From positions 1 to 42,623 of the forward strand of contig DAOUTW010000037.1 in NCBI GenBank assembly GCA_030668485.1: 42,623 nucleotides of DNA. The letters run 5' to 3'. Source of the stretch: Candidatus Zixiibacteriota bacterium (GTDB lineage Bacteria; Zixibacteria; MSB-5A5; GN15; JAAZOE01). The notes below the pieces were generated by a model that saw only the letters and a program-made list of their open reading frames with translations, had not been told where the DNA came from and did no database searches. A program made the translations under genes and the position numbers. Of this stretch, positions 8,119 through 15,920 are shown piece after piece. Within the stretch, counting starts at the first letter, position 1. Every line of letters starts with the position of its first letter.

Positions 8119-8220
8119 ATGGATGAAGAATATGGCATCACGGAAATCGATTCAATCACCAACAAATGCAAATATTATAACAGGTCTATGTATATGCGTT
8201 ATGAACTACTGATGGCATAA
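8119..8220 (+). CDS. Possible 33-residue leader peptide ORF
   Basis: ATG at 8119 opens 33 codons ending in TAA at 8218-8220. The product starts MDEEYGITEIDS and is rich in Tyr and Met near its end (MYMRYELLM). A weak GGGGAT ribosome site lies upstream. The stop codon touches the terminator hairpin that begins at 8221, the geometry of a translated attenuator leader. It resembles no known family and could be a chance frame; its value lies in its position between promoter and terminator. Confidence 0.3.
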   Translation: MDEEYGITEIDSITNKCKYYNRSMYMRYELLMA

Positions 8221-8252
8221 CCGGGAGGGGATTATTCCCTCCGGACATTTTT
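8221..8252 (+). terminator. Intrinsic terminator or attenuator ahead of the precursor peptide
   Basis: CCGG-GAGGG pairs with CCCT-CCGG (8221-8229 with 8237-8244, one bulged G), followed by ACATTTTTA with five T at 8248-8252. It sits 40 bases before the peptide gene and after the promoter at 8031, so it either ends the leader ORF transcript or regulates read-through into the operon. Confidence 0.6.
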
Positions 8253-8291
8253 ATAAACCTCAACCGCCATTCCATGGAAGGAGGTGAGCAC

Positions 8292-8384
8292 GTGAAGTTT
8301 ATCGAAAAACCGCAGATGAAAAAGACCGATCGTCCGTGCCCTTGCTACAAGATGTTTTTCCCGATCATTTGTTCGGCAGACTAA
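8292..8384 (+). CDS. Candidate RiPP precursor peptide, 30 residues, Cys-rich core
   Basis: GTG at 8292 follows AAGGAGGTGA (8278-8287), a perfect ten-base complement of the 16S rRNA 3' end. The peptide has a leader-like part, KFIEKPQMKKTD (residues 2-13), then RPCPCYKMFFPIICSAD (14-30) with Cys16, Cys18 and Cys27. The leader recalls the YxxP-type recognition motif used by RiPP recognition elements (here IEKPQM). The next genes encode two paralogous SPASM radical SAM enzymes, the usual maturases that install thioether or C-C crosslinks. An in-frame ATG at 8274 would add six residues but has no ribosome site. No database identity is claimed; the role rests on size, Shine-Dalgarno, composition and neighbours. 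Confidence 0.7.
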   Translation: MKFIEKPQMKKTDRPCPCYKMFFPIICSAD

Positions 8385-8410
8385 ACACAAGGCACTAAGT
8401 CGAGGGAGTG

Positions 8411-8433
8411 CGTCGGGTCTTAACGGCCCGACG
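8411..8433 (+). promoter_or_regulatory. Hairpin between precursor and first maturase gene
   Basis: CGTCGGGTC (8411-8419) pairs with GGCCCGACG (8425-8433) across a five-base TTAAC loop; there is one G-T pair. No T-run follows, so it is more likely an RNA-stabilising or partial attenuation hairpin, as often seen between RiPP precursor and maturase genes. Confidence 0.55.
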
Positions 8434-8461
8434 TATTCCCAGCCATAAGCGAGCACTATTT

Positions 8462-9781
8462 ATGAAAAAATCACGATTTAATCACATAGTCACATTGGAT
8501 GATGGAACTGCGTTAATCTATAATTGCCTGACCGGCGCATTGGCGGAGATTGAATCTGAACAGCTTGCGCACGTCCGGCGACTTCTGGAATTCCCCGGGA
8601 ATAAAGATTCGGCGGCAGATCCGGAACTTTTGGAAAATCTGACCGAAGGCGGCTATCTGGTTACCGACGAGACCGATGAAGTTGCCGATTTATGGGCCGA
8701 AAGCCGGAGCCGCAGGCAGCAACTGGGGACTCTGGCATTGACTATCGCCCCCACCCTGGCCTGCAATTTTGCCTGCGATTATTGTTTTATCAGTCAATCT
8801 TCTGTCCGGATGAATGAATCGACTCAACAGTCACTAATCGACTATGTCGATAACAGACTGGATGGAATCGCCCGGCTGAGGATCAGTTGGTTTGGCGGAG
8901 AGCCGACTCTTTGTTTCCCAACGATAGAAAAGGTCCAGGCGGAGTTGAACGAATTGACCTCTCGGCGTCAGGTTGAGATTGGCCCGATTTCCATGGTTTC
9001 AAACGGTTACTTACTCAACCGCCAGATGGCCCGGCGCATGAAGTCGCTGGGATTTGGCAGAGTTCAAATAACTCTTGACGGACCGGAAGAGGTTCATGAT
9101 TCACGTCGCAAGCTTCACAATGGGAAGGGCACATTTCGACAGATTCTGGCGAATCTCGAAGAGATCACCGACTTGTTGAAAGTTCGATTACGGGTCAATC
9201 TCGACCGGGACAATCTGAAATCCGCAATCGAGGTGGTGCGAATTCTGGAGCGGCATAAAATACTGCCAAAGGTCTCGGTAACTTTTGCCCAGGTGCAAAC
9301 GACTAGCGATGTATGCGCCAGTATCCGGGGTCGATGCTTTAATGAGGAAGAGTTTTCCGGAGGCTTGATCGAATTGTATCAGCAGTTGATTGAACAGGGG
9401 ATCTATCAGGTCGAAAATCCCAAGTCATTCGATGCGGTTTTTTGCGGGGCCCTAACCGAAAACTGCATTGCTGTGTCACCGACCGGTCATCTGTTTCGCT
9501 GTCGCGATTCTTTATCGCTCGACCCGGAAAAATCGACAGGGGACATCTTTGGCACACCGCCAACGGAGGCCCAGAGGCGGAACCTGCAGAAGTTTCAATT
9601 GTGGGATCCGTTTGAGTTTGATGAATGCCGTGAATGTAATATTCTGCCGATCTGTCTGGGTGGCTGTCCATTACAGAGTAGGGATGATTCGAAAAAACAA
9701 AAAGGAACCTGCTCACCGTGGAAACATAACCTTGAAGAGATGCTTAAGCTGAAATACCAATGCAAAACCGAAAAGAATTAG
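8462..9781 (+). CDS. Radical SAM/SPASM peptide maturase 1
   Basis: The protein has 439 residues from ATG 8462, chosen because it aligns with the start of the next paralogue. A GTG at 8408 would extend through the hairpin. Residues 1-90 form an N-terminal domain (FNHIVTLDDGTALIYN...GALAEI...GGYLV) typical of peptide-modifying SPASM enzymes and probably used for leader binding. The radical SAM cluster is CNFACDYC (Cys101, 105, 108), with WFGGEPTL following. The C-terminal SPASM domain has C(x13)G(x4)C, then CRECNILPICLGGC and a final C before SPWK: seven Cys for two auxiliary 4Fe-4S clusters. The expected role is crosslinking of the 30-residue peptide encoded 78 bases upstream. It is about as long as its paralogue and collinear with it. 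Confidence 0.9.
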   Translation: MKKSRFNHIVTLDDGTALIYNCLTGALAEIESEQLAHVRRLLEFPGNKDSAADPELLENLTEGGYLVTDETDEVADLWAESRSRRQQLGTLALTIAPTLACNFACDYCFISQSSVRMNESTQQSLIDYVDNRLDGIARLRISWFGGEPTLCFPTIEKVQAELNELTSRRQVEIGPISMVSNGYLLNRQMARRMKSLGFGRVQITLDGPEEVHDSRRKLHNGKGTFRQILANLEEITDLLKVRLRVNLDRDNLKSAIEVVRILERHKILPKVSVTFAQVQTTSDVCASIRGRCFNEEEFSGGLIELYQQLIEQGIYQVENPKSFDAVFCGALTENCIAVSPTGHLFRCRDSLSLDPEKSTGDIFGTPPTEAQRRNLQKFQLWDPFEFDECRECNILPICLGGCPLQSRDDSKKQKGTCSPWKHNLEEMLKLKYQCKTEKN

Positions 9782-9794
9782 GATACGACTGCAT

Positions 9795-11123
9795 ATGAAA
9801 CCGTCAAGATACAATTTTTTCTTTGAAGTGGATGGTGGTGTTACTCTGGCCTTCAACAGTAACAGCGGCGCGCTGGCGGAAATCGAAAAAGAACACCTGC
9901 CCCGCATTCAGAATCTCCTGAAACATCCGGATCAGGCTGAGTCCGACATGGATAAAGAGTTCGTTGACAGCCTGCGCGGCGGCGGATACCTGGTCGGTGA
10001 TGCCATCGACGAAATTTCCTGCCTGCAGGTCGATGCTAATACTTATCGGTTATCCAGCGCCACGCTATCTTTGACAATTGCCCCGACCCTGGCATGCAAC
10101 TTCAGTTGCGATTATTGTTATGAAAGTCAGTCAGGCCTAAGAATGTCGGAACAGACTCAAGAGGCTCTTTTGGAGTTCGCCGACCGGCGGCTGGGGCAAT
10201 CATCCAAACTTTTGATCTGCTGGTTCGGTGGCGAGCCGACGCTTTGTTTGCCGGTCATCGAGCGACTGCAGGGAGGCCTTCTCGAATTAGCGAATAAGCA
10301 CCAGTCTCAGGTCGAGCCGACCTCGATAATATCGAATGGTTATCTACTCGACGCTGCTATGGCGCGACGAATGAAAGAGATCGGCATCTCCGAGGTTCAG
10401 ATTACGATCGACGGCCCCCCTGAAGTCCATGATCGCAGAAGGAAACTGCGCAACGGCAAGGGCACATTTAGCCGGATTCTCGATAATGTAACGGATATCT
10501 GCGATATCCTGGAGGTCGGGATTCGAATCAACGTCGACCGAGAGAACACCGACGACGCCTGCCGGGTCGTCGAAATATTCCGGGACCGGCAGATTCTTCA
10601 TAAAGTCAAAATTTATTTTGCCCAGGTGCAATCGTCGGGGATCGCCTGCGCCGATATCCGTGACCGCTGTTTCGGCCAGGAGGAGTTTTCAAAATGGCAG
10701 GTAAAACTCTACAAGACATTAATCGACCGGGGAATTTATCATGTCGATTATCCGGAAGTGAGCGGTGGAATTACATGCGGCTCCGTTTCCAATAATTCCT
10801 TCGTCGTCTCACCAACCGGTCATTTATTCAAATGCTGGGAAGAGCTTTCCCTCGATCCGGGAAAATCGGTTGGAGATATTTTCTCATCGGAACTGACCGA
10901 CGAACAAAAGGCCAATATTGACAAATTCAAGAATTGGAATCCATTCAAACTGTCCGAATGCCGGGAATGCGAGATCCTTCCGGTCTGTATGGGCGGCTGC
11001 CCGATTCACAGTATAAACGCCGGACACCCCGACCGGGGCTCCTGTTCGCCGTGGAAATTCAACCTCCGCGAGATGCTGGAACTCCGCCATCAATGCGAAC
11101 AAGCCCGCGAGGCCAAAGTATAG
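9795..11123 (+). CDS. Radical SAM/SPASM peptide maturase 2 (paralogue of the preceding gene)
   Basis: The protein has 442 residues and begins 13 bases after the previous stop. It aligns from end to end with maturase 1: a GALAEIE N-terminal domain, LTIAPTLACNFSCDYCYE (Cys101, 105, 108), CWFGGEPTLC, SNGYLL, a DGPPEVHDRRRKL segment, C(x13)G(x4)C, CRECEILPVCMGGC and a final CSPWK. The third cluster Cys is followed by YE, the common form, where maturase 1 has FI. Identity is well over half by eye, so this is a tandem duplication that has diverged. The two may act on different residues of the same peptide or form a heterodimer. The ribosome site is weak (GGA), which suggests translational coupling. 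Confidence 0.9.
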   Translation: MKPSRYNFFFEVDGGVTLAFNSNSGALAEIEKEHLPRIQNLLKHPDQAESDMDKEFVDSLRGGGYLVGDAIDEISCLQVDANTYRLSSATLSLTIAPTLACNFSCDYCYESQSGLRMSEQTQEALLEFADRRLGQSSKLLICWFGGEPTLCLPVIERLQGGLLELANKHQSQVEPTSIISNGYLLDAAMARRMKEIGISEVQITIDGPPEVHDRRRKLRNGKGTFSRILDNVTDICDILEVGIRINVDRENTDDACRVVEIFRDRQILHKVKIYFAQVQSSGIACADIRDRCFGQEEFSKWQVKLYKTLIDRGIYHVDYPEVSGGITCGSVSNNSFVVSPTGHLFKCWEELSLDPGKSVGDIFSSELTDEQKANIDKFKNWNPFKLSECRECEILPVCMGGCPIHSINAGHPDRGSCSPWKFNLREMLELRHQCEQAREAKV

Positions 11124-11148
11124 CGATCATCATAAGAGGATTTTGAGC

Positions 11149-12186
11149 ATGAATCGACAACAGAAAAGCGGCCCCCCGGTGATCGGATGGGAAATAACGG
11201 CGCAATGCAATCTTACCTGTCCCCACTGCTATAGCGCGGCGGCCAAAAGACCTCACAACGAAATGTCGATTGCTGAATGCAAGCTGGTGATCGAAGCGAT
11301 GTCACGTATCGGCGTAGGAACGATCGGCTGGACCGGCGGTGAGCCGTTGTTATGCAATGACCTCGAGGAATTGATCGTATATGCCAAAGAACGCGGGATC
11401 AAATCCAGCATTACGACCAATGGAGTCCTGCTGGACGAAACCCGGACCTTGAGTTTGAAAGAAGCCGGAATAAGTTCGATTCAAATCAGCATAGACGGAT
11501 CGACTCCGGAAGTTCACCATCGCATGCGCCGCACGACCGATGAGGAATACTCGAAAATTCTCGAAGCGATTCAATTATGCAAAAAGCATAATATAAAGCT
11601 CTTTATCGCGACTCTGGTAGGGCAGGAAAATCTGGACGACGCTCGAGAAATGATCAATATGGTTAAGCGGGAGGGGTTGGATCGAATCAGGCTTTGTTGC
11701 TTTACTCCTGTTGGCCGCGGTAAAGGTTCCAAAATCAAAGATCGACTGGCTTTTGATGAGCGAATGCGTGATCTTTATAAATTCGCCCAGGAGGCACAAC
11801 TGGACGGGTCGATTATGCCGATGTTCGATCCTCCTTTCGGCCCTGTTCCCCCCCGATTCGATTTTCATGAATGTATCGCCGGCAAAGAGACTTTTTATCT
11901 TAAAAGCAACGGCGATTTATTCCCGTGTACTTCTCTTCTGAACCGGGAATTTCGGGTCGGCAATATCCGCCAGCGCCCGCTGGAAGAACTCTGGAATGAT
12001 CCCGCCATGACAGCGATAGCTAATTTTCCACGAGAAAAAATACAGGGGCCCTGCCGGGATTGTGATAATTTTGCCCGGTGTCATGGCGCCTGCCGAGGGG
12101 TTACTTTTGCCCATACCGGAGACCTGACGGCCTCTTTCCCCGTTTGCCTCTACCAGGTTGCCCTGAATACGGTTGTCGAGAAATAA
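11149..12186 (+). CDS. Radical SAM/SPASM protein 3 (PqqE/NirJ-like)
   Basis: The protein has 345 residues from ATG 11149, which has AAGAGGA eight bases upstream; an upstream TTG at 11143 is less likely. The cluster motif CNLTCPHC is at Cys20, 24 and 27, followed by GWTGGEPLL. The C-terminal SPASM domain has C(x12)G(x4)C, CRDCDNFARCHGAC and a final Cys near PVCLYQ. It lacks the N-terminal domain of maturases 1 and 2 and belongs to the PqqE/NirJ/AhbC-like group, which includes both peptide and haem modifiers. It begins 25 bases after maturase 2 on the same strand, so it is probably the last gene of the operon, for a second modification step or an accessory role. Confidence 0.88.
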   Translation: MNRQQKSGPPVIGWEITAQCNLTCPHCYSAAAKRPHNEMSIAECKLVIEAMSRIGVGTIGWTGGEPLLCNDLEELIVYAKERGIKSSITTNGVLLDETRTLSLKEAGISSIQISIDGSTPEVHHRMRRTTDEEYSKILEAIQLCKKHNIKLFIATLVGQENLDDAREMINMVKREGLDRIRLCCFTPVGRGKGSKIKDRLAFDERMRDLYKFAQEAQLDGSIMPMFDPPFGPVPPRFDFHECIAGKETFYLKSNGDLFPCTSLLNREFRVGNIRQRPLEELWNDPAMTAIANFPREKIQGPCRDCDNFARCHGACRGVTFAHTGDLTASFPVCLYQVALNTVVEK

Positions 12187-12245
12187 TGTAGTCTCGTCCT
12201 TCACTCCTACGTATATTATATTAATAAATCAATCCGCTGATGCGT

Positions 12246-12269
12246 AACGCGATTACCGATTGCAGCGTC
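12246..12269 (+). promoter_or_regulatory. Possible ECF-type promoter of the sigma/anti-sigma operon
   Basis: GTAAC (12244-12248) and CGTC (12266-12269) are 17 bases apart, the arrangement of many ECF promoters (AAC ... CGTC). The predicted leader would be very short, about ten bases, which weakens the case. ECF operons are often autoregulated. Confidence 0.22.
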
Positions 12270-12285
12270 TTAGTGGTGATTGGAA

Positions 12286-12849
12286 ATGATGAGAGATTTA
12301 TTCTGGAAGTTATTGGAACCGGAGCATCCCAAGGCGGAAGCATTCTGCCGGAAGTTGATGCGGAACCGGGAAGAAGGAGACGACCTTTACCAGGACGCCC
12401 TGCTTCTGGCCCTACGCAATTTCGGCAGTCTCAAGGACCATGAATCCTTCCGCCCCTGGTTGTACCGGATTATCGTCAACGGCTACAAGAGCCGGTTTCG
12501 CCGGCCATGGTGGCGCCGCCATGCAACGTTGACGCCAAAACTGGAGGAAACCCGGTCGACGGGCGATCCGGACGGGCAGTTGACCGCCCGGAGATGGCTG
12601 GAACGGGCCTTTGAGGGGCTGACTCCCGAAGAGAGCACTCTGGTCACCCTGTTCGAATTGGAGGAGTGGAACACGGCCGAACTAGCCCGACTCTACCGAA
12701 TCTCTGAAGGAGCTGTCAGAGCTCGACTTTTCCGATCCCGGCGAAAGATGCGGCAGACAATCGACCGCTTCATTTCGCAAAACGAGACAAGCAACCGTAT
12801 CAAGGAGGCCGACTATGCGCTGCCACGAGGCGAAACGTCTTCTGAATGA
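12286..12849 (+). CDS. ECF-type RNA polymerase sigma-70 factor
   Basis: The protein has 187 residues from ATG 12286; a second ATG follows directly and a TTG at 12280 is unlikely. Region 2 contains AEAFCRKLMRNREEGDDLYQD and SFRPWLYRIIVNGYKS, the DNA-melting and -10 contact helices. Region 4 contains LTPEESTLVTLFELEEWNTA and the helix-turn-helix ISEGAVRARLFRSRRKM. The downstream anti-sigma gene starts 34 bases before this stop, so the two are translationally coupled. The activating signal is unknown. The gene lies 100 bases after the third radical SAM gene, which leaves open a regulatory link to the peptide locus, although no shared promoter was seen. Confidence 0.92.
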   Translation: MMRDLFWKLLEPEHPKAEAFCRKLMRNREEGDDLYQDALLLALRNFGSLKDHESFRPWLYRIIVNGYKSRFRRPWWRRHATLTPKLEETRSTGDPDGQLTARRWLERAFEGLTPEESTLVTLFELEEWNTAELARLYRISEGAVRARLFRSRRKMRQTIDRFISQNETSNRIKEADYALPRGETSSE

Positions 12850-13612
12850 AGGCGACATCAACAACCGGGAACTGGTCAAGCATCTCAATGATTGCTCTGA
12901 TTGCGCCCGAGAAGCGAAGGCTGCGGGATTAATACACCGTTCGCTGGATTCTCTGCGCCAACAGGACCAGCCCACCCCGACGCCATTCGCTGACATCCGC
13001 GCACGTGTGGAATCGCACCCGGCCGCTAACACTCGAAAGGAGTCTTCACGCATGGCGGAATTAACCCACAAACTGACAGCCCGCAAGAAACTTAGTTTCG
13101 GGCTGGGACTGGCAATGGCGGCCCTTCTCTTTTTCACCCTGGTGCCGTTTTCATATGACCGCGTGGTCGGATATGATCTTGAAATCAGCGGCATCGAGCC
13201 GGGCAATATGATCAATATCGATCCGGTAATCATGGGAATGACCGGGCTGGGATATGACAACATCTCAATCTCCACCAATTATTCCTCGACCGAAACGTCG
13301 GTCTGGATCACCGGCCTGCCGCATGAAAAGGCGGCTCAGGAGGCCTCGGCCGTCTTTGCAACCCTAACCGGACTTGAGGGCAAATCGGAGTATACTCCCA
13401 AGGTGGAAGCTGTATCCGGCAGCCTCTACGCCCAGGTCAAGGAGAATCTCTTTTCGGTCGAAATCACTGTCTCCGGGGAAACACCTGAGGAAATGAAGGC
13501 CAGTGTCGAGGCTCAACTGGAGAGCATGGGTATGACCGGTGGTGAGGCGGTAGTCACTCAGGACGGCGACCAGATGCAGATCGAAATCACGATACCGGGT
13601 TCAGACGAATAA
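12815..13612 (+). CDS. Membrane-bound anti-sigma factor (zinc-finger type)
   Basis: The protein has 265 residues. The N-terminus carries HLNDCSDC (His23, Cys27, Cys30), the HxxxCxxC motif of ZAS anti-sigma domains, so the cytoplasmic part should bind the sigma factor encoded just upstream. A transmembrane helix follows at about 93-112 (FGLGLAMAALLFFTLVPF), leaving an extracytoplasmic domain of about 150 residues without a recognised fold. AAGGAGG six bases before ATG supports the start inside the sigma gene. The extracellular region may sense envelope signals. Confidence 0.85.
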   Translation: MRCHEAKRLLNEGDINNRELVKHLNDCSDCAREAKAAGLIHRSLDSLRQQDQPTPTPFADIRARVESHPAANTRKESSRMAELTHKLTARKKLSFGLGLAMAALLFFTLVPFSYDRVVGYDLEISGIEPGNMINIDPVIMGMTGLGYDNISISTNYSSTETSVWITGLPHEKAAQEASAVFATLTGLEGKSEYTPKVEAVSGSLYAQVKENLFSVEITVSGETPEEMKASVEAQLESMGMTGGEAVVTQDGDQMQIEITIPGSDE

Positions 13613-13613
13613 G

Positions 13614-13689
13614 CCGGCAAAGCCGGTTTTTGGCCCGATCAATCAATGAATCATGAATGGAGAAGGCGCTCATTTGAGCGCCTTTTTTT
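13614..13689 (+). terminator. Two tandem intrinsic terminators after the anti-sigma gene
   Basis: CCGGC-AAA-GCCGG is followed by TTTTT (13614-13631). GGCGCTC (13665-13671) pairs with GAGCGCC (13676-13682) and is followed by seven T (13683-13689). The second is a strong terminator for the plus-strand operon and also separates it from convergent trmB. Confidence 0.85.
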
Positions 13690-13694
13690 ATATA

Positions 13695-14303
13695 CTATGA
13701 TTTTACTTTCTGATACCGCATGTAGTAGATGGCGCGGCCTTCTTTGCGCCATTTCTGCTCAAAATAACTGGGACTGTAATAGGCCATATCGTCAATTGTG
13801 GTAAAATATGGCTTACCCAGACTCTTCAATCGCGGTACCTCGGCGACATTATCCACCACCCAGTCGGCATAAGGCCAGAAATCGGTGGCGAAAAAGAGGT
13901 CGCCCCCCTCTTTGAGGCAATCGGTCAGCAGATTTATGAAATCGACCGACATAAGGCGGAGCGGGTAATGTCGTTTCTTGGGCCAGGGGTCGGGGAAAAG
14001 AACATATGCTTTCTCAAATGTCCCCGGCTTGAAATACCTTGGCAGAGCGATGCGAGCATTGCCCCCGATGAGTAAAATATTGGTCAGCCCTTTTTTCTCG
14101 ACCCGGGGAATCATTTTGCGATGACGCCGCTTGTCAAGCTCGATGGCTACCAGTTTTTTATCGGGATTCTGTTCGGCGGCCGAGAGGAGGAAGTCTCCCC
14201 TGCCCGGTCCAATTTCCAGGATATCAGCCTCGAATTTCTCCGGCTTTTCCGGAGAGAACAGTATTTCTTTTTTTGACTCATACTCCAGAGGAAATGTCTT
14301 CAT
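13695..14303 (-). CDS. trmB: tRNA (guanine-N7-)-methyltransferase
   Basis: The protein has 202 residues, the usual size. It makes m7G46 in the tRNA variable loop using S-adenosylmethionine (EC 2.1.1.33). Motif I is EIGPGRGDFLLS, motif II-like IELDKRRHRK, and the family signature is FPDPWPKKRH. The C-terminus has TDFWPYADW and SYFEQKWRKEGR, as in other TrmB proteins. It is monocistronic and convergent with the anti-sigma gene. Confidence 0.96.
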   Translation of the reverse strand: MKTFPLEYESKKEILFSPEKPEKFEADILEIGPGRGDFLLSAAEQNPDKKLVAIELDKRRHRKMIPRVEKKGLTNILLIGGNARIALPRYFKPGTFEKAYVLFPDPWPKKRHYPLRLMSVDFINLLTDCLKEGGDLFFATDFWPYADWVVDNVAEVPRLKSLGKPYFTTIDDMAYYSPSYFEQKWRKEGRAIYYMRYQKVKS

Positions 14304-14489
14304 CTAACGCTCGCTCCCGATCAACACCACTTAAAAAATCGCGTCAATATAATACATCCACGGCCATGAACCAACCGGTTTTGGATTATGTACTATACGA
14401 AGCGTTTGGCATTGTTTTGAAAATAAAATGGCCGCGCCGGGGGAGGGAAATTCGACGCGGCCGGGGGTAAGGGATCTGGTTAGAGCAAA

Positions 14490-15911
14490 TTATTGCCCGG
14501 GGTTTCGTGGTGATAGATCGGTACGACCGTTGTCGTACAAACCGATCACTTCGGTGATTTTTCCTGTTTCATCGGCCACAAATTGCAGCCGGAAATAGGG
14601 GATATCGGCAAAGATAAAGGTATCATCCGACATCGGAATCATTTTGTATTTCGGTCGATCCTCGCGCTGGTAATATAATTCACCATCTTCGAGAGTCACC
14701 ATACGCGGACCATACGCTCCGGCGTATTTTTTCATCAAATCAATGCTGACGGTAGCCGGGTTATCCAGAGTCTCCTTGGTTTCGATAACCCAGGTATATC
14801 TTGCCTTGACATTTTCTTCGTCAACCCCCTCTCGAATTTTCTTCAACGCCTCTACATGAGTCCGGTCGAGCGCCTCATCTTTAGAAACGGCGATGTGGGG
14901 ATCAATACCGGTGCCTTCCCAGTTGGTTCCGGTAATCGGATTTACGGCTCTCCCGATCGGGACCCTCAACATGGTTTTCAGGTTCACAAACCCGAAACCG
15001 TCAACCGGATGAGCGCCACCGCCGGTGGTCTCGCCTACGATGGTCGCCCGCTCGAGATTCTTCATATTGTAGGTAAATTCTTCAGCTGCTGAGAAAGTGT
15101 AAGAACTGGTCAGAATATAAAGAGGCAGATCGGTCATGCGCGGACCCTGAACATAAGCCTGCGACCAGAATTGCTGAATCGAATCGGCAGGTCGATAATA
15201 GAAGTTGTTCAGGTGCGTCGGTTCGTCGAAGAAGTAACTCGAAATAAGCTGAATCATCGACGGGCTGCCCCCGCCGTTTTCGCGCAAATCGATAATGACC
15301 GCATCGGAATTGGACAGGAAATTCATGGCGGCCACCGCGGTCGCTCCGGCATATTCTGCCGGGTTGAAACCTCTCAAATCCAAATACCCGACGTTTCCTT
15401 CCAGACGTTCCAGTTTATAAAAACCGAAATTCTCGAAACGCATATCACGGATTCGTTCATCTTCCTGTTGTTTTCGTTCTTCATCGCTTAACAGTGAATC
15501 CGGTTTGAAATCGGCCTCGGTTATGCCGGGCATAAATCTGATACCCAAATGACGGTCCTTGCAAATTTCACGGAGATCATTGGTCAATTGCTCGCTGAAT
15601 TCAAAGGCATCATCAATATCTTTGTACGCTTTCGCTTTCTGTTTCTCGCGGATATGCTTGACCATTTTCTCGGCCACATCGGGGAAAACGTAATTCTTAT
15701 CCAGAGTTTCCAGAACGCTGTCGATGACTTCTGCCTTCCAGGCGGCATCGACTTTTGCTTCTTCGCTACCAGGCGTTACTTGAGCGCCGGCGGTAAGCGG
15801 CAGGAAGAATATCAGCACCATGGCCAATATCGCTGCTCCGGCCCGGACTAACCGGTCTCGTGTATAGCCCCAGGCGCGGCCTGTTCTGCTTTTGTCATTA
15901 TCCCTTCTCAT
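14490..15911 (-). CDS. Exported S41 (C-terminal processing-like) peptidase
   Basis: The protein has 473 residues. A signal/anchor segment lies at about 21-44 (Ala/Ile/Leu-rich, ending AGAQ). The N-terminal helical region (VIDSVLETLDKNYVFPDVAEKM) and the body (VGYLDLRGF, AVIIDLRENGGGS) match the IRBP/tail-specific protease fold. Ser274 in TSSYTFSAAEEF is the expected nucleophile, and GETTGGGAHP follows. No PDZ domain is present, as in IRBP-like members. A tail of about 100 residues (YAGAYG...) looks like the small beta domain often found after such proteases. It lies nine bases downstream of the MarR-GNAT gene, in an operon. GGAGAG supports the start. Confidence 0.9.
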   Translation of the reverse strand: MRRDNDKSRTGRAWGYTRDRLVRAGAAILAMVLIFFLPLTAGAQVTPGSEEAKVDAAWKAEVIDSVLETLDKNYVFPDVAEKMVKHIREKQKAKAYKDIDDAFEFSEQLTNDLREICKDRHLGIRFMPGITEADFKPDSLLSDEERKQQEDERIRDMRFENFGFYKLERLEGNVGYLDLRGFNPAEYAGATAVAAMNFLSNSDAVIIDLRENGGGSPSMIQLISSYFFDEPTHLNNFYYRPADSIQQFWSQAYVQGPRMTDLPLYILTSSYTFSAAEEFTYNMKNLERATIVGETTGGGAHPVDGFGFVNLKTMLRVPIGRAVNPITGTNWEGTGIDPHIAVSKDEALDRTHVEALKKIREGVDEENVKARYTWVIETKETLDNPATVSIDLMKKYAGAYGPRMVTLEDGELYYQREDRPKYKMIPMSDDTFIFADIPYFRLQFVADETGKITEVIGLYDNGRTDLSPRNPGQ

Positions 15912-15920
15912 GACTCTCTC

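Noticed and set aside
7911-8171. Minus-strand frame of 86 codons between pckA and the peptide locus
   Set aside because: It covers the pckA terminator hairpin and the promoter in the opposite direction, has no ribosome site and no recognisable composition.
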